Shown: positions 11,701 to 24,100, counted from the stretch's first letter. The stretch is 64,000 nt of DNA from Cloeon dipterum (GCF_949628265.1 NC_088787.1:9414501-9478500); one strand, 5' to 3'. Numbers and translations: made by a program. The notes: generated from the letters alone by a model not told the origin.

Positions 11701-13257
11701 AACACTCTGCTCGGGGTTGCGGACGGAATGAAATTCCTGGAAGGCAAAAGGGTATTTTTATTACCGCCTTTCTGGGAATGTGCAGGAAGTTAATTTTCCA
11801 TGATCTTAGATTTTCCACAAGAAACTTTGCGCCAGTCACGTTGCCATGGCAGACGGAGTGAATCCAAAAATCAGCGCCATTGGAATCTCAGAGTACTGCA
11901 GAAGTCAGCAGGTGAGGATCAAATTAGCCAATTATAGTCAAGACTATTTTCTTGTTTAATATTTGTTTACTATCAAAAAGTGAATGTCATATTATGTTTA
12001 ATAGACAAAATCAAAAGATATAATGCAGGAAATAGCAAACAGTTAGCAAAAACGATCTATTGCATTGAATAATTTTGCCGGATTTAGCTGGATATTTTTT
12101 GTGGGCTGAATAGCAGGTTAAATTTTTGACGTTAACAGCGCCTTAAATATTTTGATGAATCTTCAACCACTTACAAAAATTAAAGCATTAAGTACAGAAA
12201 GTGCTCTAAAATTTGCTATATCATCACTTTATTGTAATCAGAAGTAAAATTAAAAAAAACATATGTTTTATTGATTTAAATTTATTTATTGAATCTGTTT
12301 GTAATTATTGCCAAAATTTCAACAGTTGAAAATAATTAGATATGAGGACCTTGACTATCAAAATTTGCAACGGTCGACCATATTTTTAGCAGATTTCTAT
12401 TTCCCTGGTTAAAATTGACTCAGGATTGCAAAACCTGCATTTAAAAATATATCAGTGCAGTGGTCAAATTCGTTTTTTTTTTAATTTAACCAGTTTCTTG
12501 CAGGTAATGTTTGCACCTCAGTTTTTAATAATTTTCTCATGACCTCGACTCGAAAAATTGTCAGAGAGTACTTTTTGGAGAAATTGAGACGGCAAATGGC
12601 ATTTTAAAAGAAAAAATCTGCATAGTAGAGGGAATTTTTAGCACTCCCACCGCAAATTTTAGGTTTTCACAGGGGAAATATGGCATAAATTCATTTCTTG
12701 CGCTAGAAATTTTTAACGTTTGTTTTAACAAATTGCAGAGCCCGACCGACCTGACGCGTTGGACCGCGCAGGAGATTTTCCGCAGCGGCCACTTCACGTC
12801 AAAGAGTGACGTGTGGGCGTTCGCGTGCGTGGCCTGGGAGACGCTGGCTCTGGGAGGCACGCCGTACCCTGACGTGCCGACTAGGGAGCTGCCTGCACGG
12901 ATAATGCGCGGCCTCATCCTGCCTCAGCTGCCACACATCGGGGATGAGCTCTTCCAGCTGCTGCTCCAGTGCTGGCAGGTCGACCTCGACGAACGACCGT
13001 CGTTCGAGGAACTTGTTGAAGCTCTACACTGCCTCTTGGATAACCCCGCGGTAAGTAGATTTAATTCAAATTTGACAATTATCTAGTTAAAAATGTAAAG
13101 AAAATTTACTTGTCAAGGACTCGTCTGATAGCAATAATTTTAAATTTAGTTTAATTTTATTTTATTGTGTATATTTCAGCACCACGTTAGCTTTTCCCTT
13201 AGAAGTGGATTCCGGTATGAGCCATATGCGCCTGAAATGGAATCAATCGCCAAATGA
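8789..13257 (+). CDS. Wsck: Wsck, WSC-domain receptor tyrosine pseudokinase
   Basis: Twelve coding exons: 8789-8861, 8917-9049, 9108-9259, 9321-9614, 9766-9989, 10330-10519, 10576-10757, 11170-11386, 11447-11751, 11810-11911, 12739-13050, 13180-13257. Phases agree throughout, giving 753 residues, close to the roughly 790 of Drosophila Wsck. Order: signal peptide (1-22), WSC domain (about 30-118; IGCFS, CVINC, DTCYCSS, CGGPNSLSVY), an FN3 domain (about 121-218), a second FN3-like segment (about 222-350), membrane span (about 365-391) and a kinase-like domain (about 455-725). The glycine loop GTGKYG is intact at 461-466, but VAIK reads VAIH (H485), HRD reads HKK (593-595), the catalytic-loop Asn is H600, and DFG reads AIG (613-615). 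C-lobe structure is kept (SKSDVWAFACVAWE, CW, DERPSFEEL). Catalysis is therefore unlikely; a scaffold or co-receptor role is inferred. ATG context ACAATGG is strong. Confidence 0.93.
12466..12722 (+). repeat. Dispersed repeat in a Wsck intron
   Basis: This stretch of the 827-bp intron 11912-12738 matches, in reverse orientation, the segment 49500-49800. Shared runs include the blocks around GAGAAATTGAG, GGCAAATGGCA, AAAAATCTGCA, AGTAGAGG and the GCAGG-AATGTTTGC-CCTCAGTTTT stretch. By eye about three quarters of bases agree. It is an old interspersed element of unknown class. Confidence 0.65.
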
Positions 13258-14233
13258 CAAAGGGAGGAACGCATTCTCGTCAGATATTAGGTATTTTTTT
13301 CCCACGTGCAATTTATAACCTCAAACCACTGCAATTTTAGCGTGCAGATATCATTCCTTTTAAGTTAAACCAAGCATTCCAATTTTAAAAGAGATCGAAA
13401 CGCAGCTTAAAATGATGACTGATATTAACAAAACAGTGAAATCAAATATTGTATTATTTTGTTAGACTTGTGAATTTTAGTCTCCTGTAAAAGCCACTTT
13501 TTTATTGAATTTTGGGTAAAAAAGCCGGGTTTCCTGGCAAAAATGTAAACGCTTCCGTGGAAAATGGCGATATTGTAACATTTTTGGCTAACTTTAAAAA
13601 CATTTAAAAAAATGGATGGAAAGTTGATTTAACTTGTGCAATATTTTGCAAATTTATTTACATTAATTTACTAGACTCAACTGTTTTTCAAGTTTCTCGA
13701 ACCCTTTTAAGAACAAAAAATATAAAGGGAGGGTTAGAAAAACTTAAATTTAAATTTTTCTTTAGCGGAAATATTGAAAAAAAAAATCGTTAATTTTGTA
13801 CACATATAAATCATAAAAGTGTGCTTAAGTCGATTTTATGACGCCAATTTTCCAAGTAATTAAGGTCCTCTTTGATTACTTGCCGTCTTCAAAGCTTAAG
13901 AAAATTATTAACGTGATTAAACTAAATTTCCAGTCAATGTATTTTCTTGTGTTCTCTATCCAACGACATCTTTTTATGGTTTTTGTACACGCCCAAGAAA
14001 TATTTTGGTTTTTATTCCGTCCAACTTGTGTGATCTTTTGTGAATTCGCTAAATTTTTATTTGCCTATGTATAGTTTTAAGTACCAGTTTAATTCTGAAG
14101 TTGTGCCACATACACACGCATTTTGCTCAAGTCGCAGTAGCAAAATTGTCTCGTCTTTTTGGATCTGCTTCCAAGGGGAACACTGAGATCCCCTTATATT
14201 AGCAAATATTTTTGTAACTACTCGAATGCAGCA

Positions 14234-14247
14234 AATAAATAAATAAA
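14234..14247 (+). terminator. Candidate Wsck poly(A) signal cluster
   Basis: Three overlapping AATAAA hexamers on the plus strand, followed by a TGTGTAA and a T-run that would suit a downstream element. This implies a Wsck 3' UTR of about 1 kb. Confidence 0.45.
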
Positions 14248-14406
14248 AGTCACCTGTGTAACCTATTTTTTGGAAACTTTATTATTTCTCGTAAATACAT
14301 CATACATCTCGACGCAGATTGGATTTCTTTACAAATATATACGCTTGAAAGCTATTTCAAAATACAGCCTCACAAAATGTGTACTTTTTAAATTAAGATC
14401 ATATTT

Positions 14407-14412
14407 TTTATT
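14407..14412 (-). terminator. Candidate poly(A) signal of the membrane-protein gene
   Basis: TTTATT (AATAAA on the minus strand) about 110 nt beyond the stop codon at 14524. Another lies at 14278-14283. If the distal one is used, the 3' ends of this gene and Wsck nearly touch. Confidence 0.35.
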
Positions 14413-14523
14413 TGGTCAGACAAATTCTTTCGGAAGGTTCAATCAAGTACGCAGTAATTAAATTTTGAAAGATAAAAAATAAAAACCGCCCTAACCCTCG
14501 AAAAAACTGGAAACTGCTCGCAT

Positions 14524-17500
14524 TTAGCAGTTGCAGTCACAAGCACAGCGCTTCGCTCTCTTCTGGTTCAGGAAGTCGGGTTGGCTAGGAACAGACCTCG
14601 GCTGCACATCTGTCAAAAGAAAATGAGAAAAATTAAGACTGAAAAAGGAAAATTGAATAGAAATAAAAATTAGAAGAATAAATATGTGTTTTTTGGACTG
14701 AATTTTTAATATTTAAATATAATTAAATTCAGATCAATTAAAAAGAAACTGTCAAAGAGCTTACAGTGAGGTCTCATCGACTCCTGAGGGATGGGTTCGT
14801 CCTGGAACACGGCCATGCGCATCTCCCTCGACTGGGCGGGGTGCATCTGCTGTTGGTGATCCATCACGGGGTGGGCCACGATCATCTCAATGTGCTCCAT
14901 GGGGTGCGAGTCGCCAAGCTCGTTGTGTTGCTGGTTGGGCATGTGGTGGGCGAAGGGCATGGGCATGTGGATCGGGTTGCCGGGCAGAGGGATCATCAGG
15001 GGCACGCTGGCCGCCTGAGGGTGCTGGGGTGGCGCCGGCATGTGCCTGTGGGAGAAACTTGATTAAATAAAGCTTAAAAATTGTAATTTTTAAAGGAACA
15101 TTATTTAAACTCTTTTTATATCGAATCTCAATAGTCAGAAAAGGTAAGTACTAGCACCGGGTTTAATAATTGCCTTGCTAAATTTAAAACGGAATAAGAC
15201 AAAATAAATTTATAAATATTATTTTTCAATAGGAAAAATTAAATTCGGATTCAAAAATTTAAAAATATTCTGAATAGCAAAATAAATATTGATAGTTCGA
15301 TCCGGAAAAATATTGAATTAAAATATATTATAAACAGATGGAAATTCTGTCACGCGCGTGTTATAAAAAGTTTATAGCATAAATTTGACCTTTAAGCCTT
15401 TGGATATAATCTAAAGAATTACAAGACCTTGTAGCTCCTAACTCATTAATCAAATTAAAGACCCTTATAAACAACACATTGATTTCTAGATTTATTTAAA
15501 TTTTAAATTAGTGCAAAAATATAGAATAAAATAAAAAAATAAAATTTTTCAAAACTATTTTCAAGTTAAAAGGTAAATTATAAATAAAAATATGTGCGTT
15601 GAAACGAACTAAGGCCCAAAAAATGTTCTATATTATGCTGTAAAGTGTTTCTTATCAATTCTGCATTAAACGTTAATGGGCCAACATTTCGAATTAAAAA
15701 AAAAACTCGTATAAAATAGCTGCATTGATTTTTTCCCCATTTTTAATCATTTCACGCGCGAGTTCACCTTTCCTGGGCGCGTCCGCTTTCGCAGGAAATG
15801 ACCATCTTCTCGCCAGTGAGGTGCTCCAGCCTGGGCGGGGTGGTCAGGTTCAGTCCAAAGGGCAGGCTGACGGCGCGGGGCGCGTGGTCCACGAGCTCCT
15901 CGGAGCGGCGTTTCTCGACCACGCAGTTCATGTGCGCCCTCTGATTGTTGTCCATCAACGCCTGCGGATTACCTTTGATTAATATCTTCAGGTTTCTTTC
16001 TACCCTGAGGCTCCACTCACGCCAGCCAGCTCGTCAAAGTCCAGCTGCAGCGGCAGTTTGTTCAGCTTGACCATGTTTTGCTCCGGCTCCTCGGCGGCGC
16101 GCTCAGTCGTGGTCGATGACTCCTTGGACTCTTCAGCGGCATTGTCCTGCACCAGGGCCTGGAAGGAAGGCCTGTCTCCGTCCAATTGTTGCTGTTAAAA
16201 AAAATACAATAAATTTTTATGGTTAAAATTCAAAGCTGAGAAGCAAATTATTGAATGGACACCAAAATCATGCAATTAAATATTTTTGCGGTGGGTTTTG
16301 ATTTTTTTTAAGGAAATGCATTACATCATTCAATTTAGAATAGTCAATTTAAATCATAATTCAAGTCCCAGATAAAGAATTTAAGAAAATAGGATTAAAT
16401 TTAAATATTTAAAATTAAATTTAAAAAAAGAAAGCTCAACTCGGCTCCACCTATTAATTGTCATGCAGGAAGCTGTTTTTGTTTTATCAAGAACAGAACT
16501 CCAGAGTTCGAGAGTGCAGTTTAAAATTCTTGTTCGCTCCACTTTTCCTTTTTTTAATTGTCAATTAGCATGCATGCCCCTTTAGAGGCGATTGCGACAC
16601 ACATTTCAGTTATCCGCCGACGATCGGGGAAAGAAACGTAGGTATACTCAGGCCGGGCTGCGTTAAAACTACAGAGTGGTCGCGATAAAAAGTCGGGTTT
16701 GCTTTTATGTATTCTCGAGATGCGCCCTGCAAGTGGGTCAGTCGTGATGGGTGAAAGGCAGTAGTCTCTCGGCTCTTCATGCAGCTCACGATCGAGCAAA
16801 ATCCAAACCTCGCACACGAGAGAGAGCAAAACTCAAAACAAATAAAGCTAACGAAATGCAGGAAACAATGGTTTTTATTGCTGGAAAACGGCTGTCAGTC
16901 AAAGAATTCTCCCACAGAGAAAAATAAATTCTGAGGGAATAGATAAAACCAAGGAGATATTATATCTTGAACCAAATTAGCGTTTCTATATTGCCTTTTG
17001 GTAAATTTAATAATTAAAATAATTAAAATAAATTTTAATTAAATTATAGTCCAGCTCCAAAATTGTAAGCTTGATCATTTTCCTCATTCCGGGTCAAGCA
17101 TTATTCATTTTAACTCCGTGTTCTTTTTAAAAGTTTCACCGCCGTTAGATTTTCCTGACAGGCAAGCTATAAATAGACTCTACTTGCTTCTTATAGCATC
17201 AATTGAGTTCATTATTTTCTCTCGAGCATATTCTTCCCACTAGTTGTCCTTTTGACATTTCGGTACAGACTCGGGGGGAAAAATGGAAATAAAAAAAATC
17301 AGGTTGATGATCACCTGAGCCTGCTGCAGTTGCTGTTCCATGAAAAGAAGTTCGCAGGTGGCACGACTCTGGATCCAGGCCGAGGCGAGGATGCAGCCTC
17401 CGATGATCGCCGAGGCCACAATCACTGTGACCGCAACGATTTTCGCAACCTGCACTGTAGTCGCACGCGGCTGTTTGTACGCCTGCAACATCAAGAAAAC

Positions 17501-20500
17501 GATCGAAACTGTTAATCAGCCTCAAAAAGCAATTTTTCAAACGGTACTCTACAAATGCTGAGAAAAGCTCTACAATTTACAAGATGAGGGAATAATTTAC
17601 AAACTGAATTTCAAATCTCCAAACGGAATGATTTATTTTAATTTGTCTGTATATAAATCTTAAAAATACAAAATCCATTTCAAAGGGGAAACAGTGGGAA
17701 AATAAATTGATTTGTGTGTTTAGTCAGAAGCGGCAAAGGTTTTCTCTCTGATATACCCATAATTGGAAATTAATGCACTTAAAAGATCTTCAAATAATCT
17801 TCCTCTCGTGCAGATTTCTCTTTTTACAGTTGATATCTCTCTTATCCTGTTAAAATCCGTTTTTCGTGTCACTTCCGCGACACTGACAGATGGTTAAAAA
17901 ACGCTGGGGCAAATAAGCAAAGGTGAACGAACTCTGTTATTACACACAAGCCATAAAGTGCATCCTTTCTTTCTGCCGCTCAACACACATTTGAATGAAT
18001 GCATTGTGATTTCAGCAATAGCTGGTGTTAGATGCGCTTTTTTATCATCTGGGTCAACACTTTGAATACAGAGATTTGCAACACGACAGATAGCAATTAA
18101 GTCGATATTTCAATCATCTTTATAAAAAATACAATTTTATTTCTCTTCAAAGAAAGTGCTCCAAAAACCGCAATTTTTATTTCTGTTGCTCACGCAGAAC
18201 TACTTTTACTCGGTCTTTAGGCAATATTCTCACGCTCGCTGGAAATTTTCTCTTGGTGTTAAAATATATATTCACTCTTTACTTGTGTGAGTCATATGGT
18301 TTTAATTAGAAAACACACAGCTTGGGCAACTTGTCGCACCTCGTGTTTCTAAATTAGCAGCAGTGTACTAAAAGTAAAGACCTGAGAAAACCGAACGAGG
18401 ACAACTACGATGTGCAAATTGAGGCAAGGTGGCAAATTTCAGTTCGAGAGGCGTTCAATTGCTTAGAGTACATTGTAGGAGTTTCCAGAACTGTTTTCCA
18501 AAGCTAAATACAAATAAATGATCTTGAAGAACGAGATGGCAATTTCTGGCGTATCAAAAGAATTAACAAAGAGAAATTTAAAACTCAGGTGAAAGGGTTA
18601 CCCTCATATGCAATTTTTAAATTACATTGCAGTAATTTGCAAAAATTTCATACCATTTTTGGCTCTTTTAAATAAAACGGTCAACATAATATGCGGGTTA
18701 CAAAAGTCGCGGTTGCGTCAGACAAAATTGCGCAATGTGAACTGTTTATGCAGTCGTCACGGAGTAATTTAAAAATTCGTCGTTTTTTTAAAGTCACATA
18801 ATTCGTGTGTGAACATGAGCGGGCGTCGCCACTTGAGCTGCATTGTCTTTTCAAGCCAAACGCAATCGGTCTCTTCGGGCCAATTAGCGTAATTTCCCGT
18901 ACGACGTTTGAGCAAAAAGCTCCGCCCGCGAATTGCGGTTATTTTGTCACGGGTCGCGGCTTTCTCTCGCTTCTGGTCGCGTTGATGACTCTTTAATTTA
19001 ATTGACGTGGTTGACACGGATGTTTTTAGGCACGGTTCGAATTACTGTGCTGGCAATGGCAACTTGTGTTTCTGATTTGTAATTTAACAGGACTGTATCA
19101 GAGGCTACGCATGACGAGTTTATCGCTTATCAATAACATGAGACTTGTGTATTAAATAAATTAAAAAGCTATAGAGTTTGCCAAAATTTATTGTTTAAAG
19201 GGACTTTTTTTTAGTTTGTTTGTAAAACTAAATTAAAAAAAATTAATTTAAAACTATGCATTTTAATAAAATAATTTAATTGAAAATAAAATTGGATCAA
19301 AATTAAAATCTGATAATTTTTAAAAACATTTTTAAAAATAAAAGTAGCGCTAGGCAAACATAATTTTTTGTATTGTTATAATTTTAACAATTTAAATATG
19401 TTTCAAATGTATTTTTCAACCGCGTTTAATTTTTGTGTTTTTTTACAATGAATAAACACGACCAGTTGCATTGTACCTATTATTAACCAATGGATTCGAA
19501 ACCAGCAAGTGCAACGAACTCTTTTCTGTTCACCGCTGCGGGACATTGCATTGATAATAATGTGTTTCAGCGCCGGGAGCAAGGAGAAAGTTCCCCTTAT
19601 TACAGTCAAACGATTCCGAATCCTAACACAATAAAATAAAAACACAAATCGATTAAATTCCCAATGATTCTCTACTGTTGATTATTTAGTTTCGAAAAAC
19701 AATCAGTGAGAATAATACAATTAACATTTCGATTGTTGCGGGCAAATTAGCCGAGATGCAACGGTTGGCGAGGCACAGCATGCAATTACCACATGACCAC
19801 AAATTGAAAATGCAGCCGGATGTTGCCGATTTTTAAACAGGTCCGTTTCCTGACTCAAATCGAGACAGATTTTCCTCTAATCTGCTGTCATATAATCATC
19901 GTTAATATGACTTTCTCTCATTCGAAAAGCGCGCATCATTGGCTTTTACACCAAATTTAGATAAACACATGCAAGCGCGACAAATTACACAATAGTCATC
20001 CTTGAGCGGCGAGTGTGACAAGCCGCTTTTTACTAAAGTGCATTATAATGTGTGTTGGTTGTTTGTTCGGGCTCGTTGTGCTTCACGAGATGTGGGATAG
20101 ATGAGCAACACCATACACACTCGCTGACCGACCAAAAGTGAAAGTCACTTCTCTCAGTGGCTTTTGCTGTATACGTGGATGATATCATCGAAAAATCATT
20201 GAAAATCCGCCTCCGTACACGAAACCAGAAGCTGCCAAGAACGTGGCATTTAAGTTGAAAACAGTAAATAATTAATTAAATTAATTCCTTCCATTATTCC
20301 ATCCTTGAAGCACAATCTATTTATAATAATTTTCCTCCCATCCCATTTGAAATTTTTGGGGAAAAGGAAAATAAATTTAATTAAAAATACACAATTACTG
20401 TTTGTGTGTGTAGTAATTTTTTAATTGAAATTTAATTTTTGCCATGTAGTTCATGTAATTACTATTTTTTCACCAATGTGACAAAACAAATCAGGAAGGA

Positions 20501-22635
20501 GTGATGCTCAATGTCAAAAGGTTAGTTGCAATTAATATGAGAGGTCGAGTGGAGGATGCGCTCGCTGTTGCTATGGCACGGAAAAGGCAATGGCTGCTGA
20601 CAATGAGGGCCACCAATGAGCGATGCAAATGAAAATTCGCGTTCTAGATTTTGCGAGAGCGGCCTGCACTTCGTGTTTATTTGCTATGTGTTCGCATTCG
20701 CCTCGGTACAAGGTCAGAAGTAAGCCACTCAAAAGTTAACATGATCGTGCTAAATTGCCTTGAATTTCGTTTTGCGAATGATGAGCTCATTCATTATTGA
20801 AATTTAAAATATAAAAAAATGTATATTTCCTGACTTCTGCAATAATTATTCCTTTTGTAGTCAATTTTTTCGCATTGAAGCTACACGGCAATTAAAATTG
20901 TTTTTCAATCTAACTTCTTTGTTTCAGCCTTTCCAAGCGCGATCGAGATAAGGTTACCTTTTTCTGTGATAAATATCAAAGGTCTCGACTTAAGTTTCAG
21001 CGCTTGAGAGGCGAATGCAGAAATACAAGGCCAAACGGTGCTGCTTTTCTTGTTTTGAAGGCGCTCAGTATTGCAGAAAAATAGGATACATAATATATTT
21101 GCGCTAGATAACAAAGTAATTAAAACCAATTATTTTTTGTGACAATTTTAAAATTTGAAATTTAATGGTTGGACTCAAAAGTCACTGGATTTTGTGTACA
21201 AAACAAACAGAAGACGCTTTTGAGATTTGAACGCGTGAAAATCATGGAAAAAGTGTGATTTTTATCACTTTCCCAACGGCGAGAAAGTTGAGTATGTGAT
21301 TTCTTTCCATTATTTGCGGTATGAAAAGGCGCCGAAATTCACTCTCAACCGCTAGACCGGCGCCGCGCATTTGGTTGAGAAAAAGTCGCAGGCCTGTTTT
21401 TTGCTCTCCAATGTTTATGCAGCGTTGGCGGCGCATTATGGGTTACTGGAGCGCACAAAGAGTCCCTTTTCTTTCTTCTCGCTCTTTTTCAGCCGCATGT
21501 CACAGCGTGACGAAAGGATTCACAGAGCAGTGTACCGCTGCACAACTCGAACTCGTGTAGTCTTATTTTTTTCTAGCCTTTCACCCGTTCTCTAATTGTG
21601 CTGAGCGGCTTCCGTTTTTGACTCGATTGAATTCCCATAGAGGAAACAGGATATTTTAGAACGGGAATTATCAGTTTTCTCTTTCAATCCATAAAAATAT
21701 TATTTTGAGAGGGAAGAGGAAAGCTCGGACGAAGTCTCTGAGAAATTTATAAATTTAAATCATGTAAGAATCTCGGTAAATTCATGCTTCACTTGGGCTG
21801 CTTTTTATTTAGTGGAAAATACTAATTAAATTAACAATAAAAACGTTGTACCGAATATAAACGCAAAGAAAGTACAGTTACAATTCCAAATGGAGCAAAG
21901 GGGTCATTATTTTTGTATTTAATTCAAAATTAATTAAAAGTTATAAATATAGGATGTTTAAATATTCATTTTAAAAAGAATTGCTCCAAAGTTTTAGAGC
22001 ATATTAATATAGCAGCAGTTTTCCTACTTATCTTTTTTCTATTTAATTAAAAAAATATAGAAAAAGTGGCACAAATCGTCGGGTGTTCTATAAAAATACA
22101 GGCAAACACTGGAAGTACCGAATAGAATGTTAAAAATTTAATTTTTCTTTTATATAAAGGCCCTTTTTTGAATTTCCCACATATTTTGGAGCTATTTTTT
22201 AATACAATAAATTTAAATAACTGTATCATGGAGGCCAAAAATTTCTAAATCCTTCTCAACTCTCGTCATTAATAAATCTACTCAAATAAAAATAAATAAA
22301 AGAATATTAACTATTAAAATTGCTTCGTTAAATATAGGAGTGTCGTTCCCTGGAATTTAAGTATTCATAAACTCGAAAATTGTTGCTAAAAAATAAACCT
22401 TACTTGGAAAAAACCTAAAATAATATTGCCTAAACATTAAAAATCAGGAACAGAAAATTGAATACTCCATCACAAGTCTGCTAAACTTTAAAATTATCAT
22501 GTTAGCAAAAGAATACAATAAATTATTGAGCAACTAAAGACAATGATTGCTTACTGGGGGTGCTTCTGTGGTGTAGGAGACATTGTCAGGATACTCCTTG
22601 ATGTTGACCGTGGCCATCGAGTCCGCCTTCTCCAT
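14524..22635 (-). CDS. Predicted single-pass membrane protein, unknown function
   Basis: Six coding exons: 22555-22635, 17315-17482, 16021-16191, 15768-15961, 14765-15045, 14524-14609. Every junction is GT-AG and in phase; the product is 326 residues. I do not recognise the family. Visible: a short N-terminal part with a PPAY motif (PPxY type, WW-domain or Nedd4 ligand), basic residues, then one membrane span (about 42-61, IVAVTVIVASAIIGGCILAS). A glutamine-rich coiled segment follows (MEQQLQQAQQQL), then a likely folded part (DELAGALMDNNQRAHMNC to GEKMVISCESG) with an NLT glycosylation sequon, a Pro/His/Met-rich stretch, and the C-terminus KRAKRCACDCNC. Basic charge before the span suggests cytosolic N-terminus and lumenal or extracellular C-terminus (type II). 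RAKR fits the furin consensus just before seven residues with four Cys. I chose the ATG at 22635 (CACCATGG); an in-frame ATG at 22785 would add 50 Arg/Ser/Pro-rich residues that look like UTR. Confidence 0.82.
15046..15767 (-). other. Intron of the membrane-protein gene
   Basis: AT-rich intron between coding exons 4 and 5. No gene, repeat or regulatory motif stands out. The intron 16192-17314 is similar; it holds an open frame at 16554-16829 without recognisable content. Confidence 0.6.
17483..22554 (-). other. Five-kilobase first intron of the membrane-protein gene
   Basis: It separates the 27-residue first coding exon from the membrane-span exon. No coding exon on either strand was found. 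Less AT-rich patches around 18780-19000, 20540-20720 (with an ATGCAAAT POU octamer near 20624) and 21300-21600 could be enhancers, which is a guess from composition only. Confidence 0.5.
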
Positions 22636-23000
22636 GGTGCTGGGGGATTTGTGTCTGTGCTGTCCGCTGTGTTCTGCACTCGACGGCAGACTGGAGCGCC
22701 GAGCGTGCAGCCACCGCTTTTTCACCGGTCGAGAGAAAGGCGCCGGGATTTCAACTCGCGCAACTGCAACTCCACCGCGCACCATTCGCCGGCTCGCGCG
22801 CGCGTTATTATTATTTTTAGCCGGTGTCGCCTAGCTATAGCTCGCATCCGCAGCTCTCTGTTCTGCACGGCACACTTTTCATCGCACGCGACGCGACGCG
22901 ACGCGATCGCAGTGCAGTTTTGCTATCGGTCCGATCGCCGAATCGCGATCCACTCCACTTGACAAATTGCGAATCAATCAGACTGGATTAAAAGCGCCGT
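22636..23000 (-). promoter_or_regulatory. CpG-rich 5' flank of the membrane-protein gene
   Basis: The sequence upstream of the chosen ATG changes sharply to GC- and CpG-rich, with a tandem CGACG run near 22880-22905 and a CGCGCGCG run near 22795. It probably contains the 5' UTR and promoter. No TATA box in the minus-strand orientation was identified. Confidence 0.5.
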
Positions 23001-23149
23001 GAAAAGCAGACGCGCTGCAGCTCACAATCAGTGAACTGGCAAATCGGCCAAATATAAAAGGCTTTTCAGGGAAAGCCTCACCAATTGAAATAGGATTTTG
23101 TTTTGCTAGATATCAAGTCAACAATATTTTACTGTGAGGTTTTAAAGGG

Positions 23150-23563
23150 GAACGATACTGGGCAACAATTGAAAAATATTTGAATTGTTGGATGCCATAA
23201 ACAAATTGTTCAACAATTTGCAATAATAAAAAAGGACCTTCCTACAATAAAAATTCATATTTTGCCAATTTTCTCCAAAATTTACAGAGCTTGACCACAT
23301 TTTCTTGGCATATTCCGATTCCTCTCGTCGAGATCTGTCCAACGGTGTATGCCACTTATTGGGGAAACTCTTAGTTTTGAAATTAAATCGGATTTCAAGT
23401 AAGGAGACAGCCATTGCCATTTGAAAAGCACGGTAACTTCCCAGCCAATTTTCTCAAAAAATTACAGTGCTTCTTATAGGTCAATTTAGGCTTTAACTGA
23501 ATCCTAAGGGACGAGTTTATGCATTGGCAACAAGCATTTCCCAGGCTTTTGCAGTATCATTCC
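23150..23563 (-). mobile_element. MITE of the GATACTG family, copy 1
   Basis: A roughly 414-bp element bounded by inverted ends: GGGGAACGATACTGGGC on the left and GCAGTATCATTCCTC on the right. It aligns over its whole length, inverted, with copies at 49824-50256 and 51056-51484. It has no coding capacity; the open frame at 23142-23420 is a chance frame inside it. Confidence 0.8.
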
Positions 23564-24100
23564 TCTTTAAATTGAGAAATATTTTTGATTGCGAAAAATG
23601 TTACCACTATTCATGAAATTTTTGTAATTTTAATAGAGCTTTCCAAAACATTTGACCTGAAAATTGACTCAATCGGGAATATGCAGGCTTTACCAGGCTA
23701 AAAATTATGACCTTCCTAAAAAACCGCATTAATATTATATTATTGTGAGGTGGCGACCTGATCCGCAGGTCGGTGCTCCTCTGGCTCCGCGCATAATGGT
23801 CCTAATTTAAGCTTTAACCTTAATAGATTGCTAATTTTCCATGTCCAACTGATAAAATAACCTGCACTCAATCTGTCCCATTCAAAAGCTAATTGTAAGC
23901 CCTATCTGGGGGGAATGCAGTTCAATACAAACAAAAGTTATAGAACAAAATTAACCTTTATTATCCACTTGAACATCACGGGCACACGGGCGGTGGCTGG
24001 ACCTCAAAATCAGTGATGGAGAAAAAGGCAACCCCAGAAACCACGAAGATTCACGCACTGCACAACACATTCCGTCACCCATCTCCGATCCGGAAACGAC

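Larger units (their letters stand above)
13258..14523. other. Convergent 3' region between Wsck and the next gene
   Basis: AT-rich sequence between two stop codons facing each other. It should contain the Wsck 3' UTR and the short 3' UTR of the minus-strand gene. Apart from poly(A) signals I see no feature; the open frame at 13838-14074 has no recognisable content. Confidence 0.6.

Noticed and set aside
22636-22962. Plus-strand frames and the N-terminal extension of the minus-strand frame to 22785
   Set aside because: CpG-rich 5' flank; the extension is Arg/Ser/Pro-rich and the ATG at 22635 has the better context. The plus frames are shadows of the first exon.
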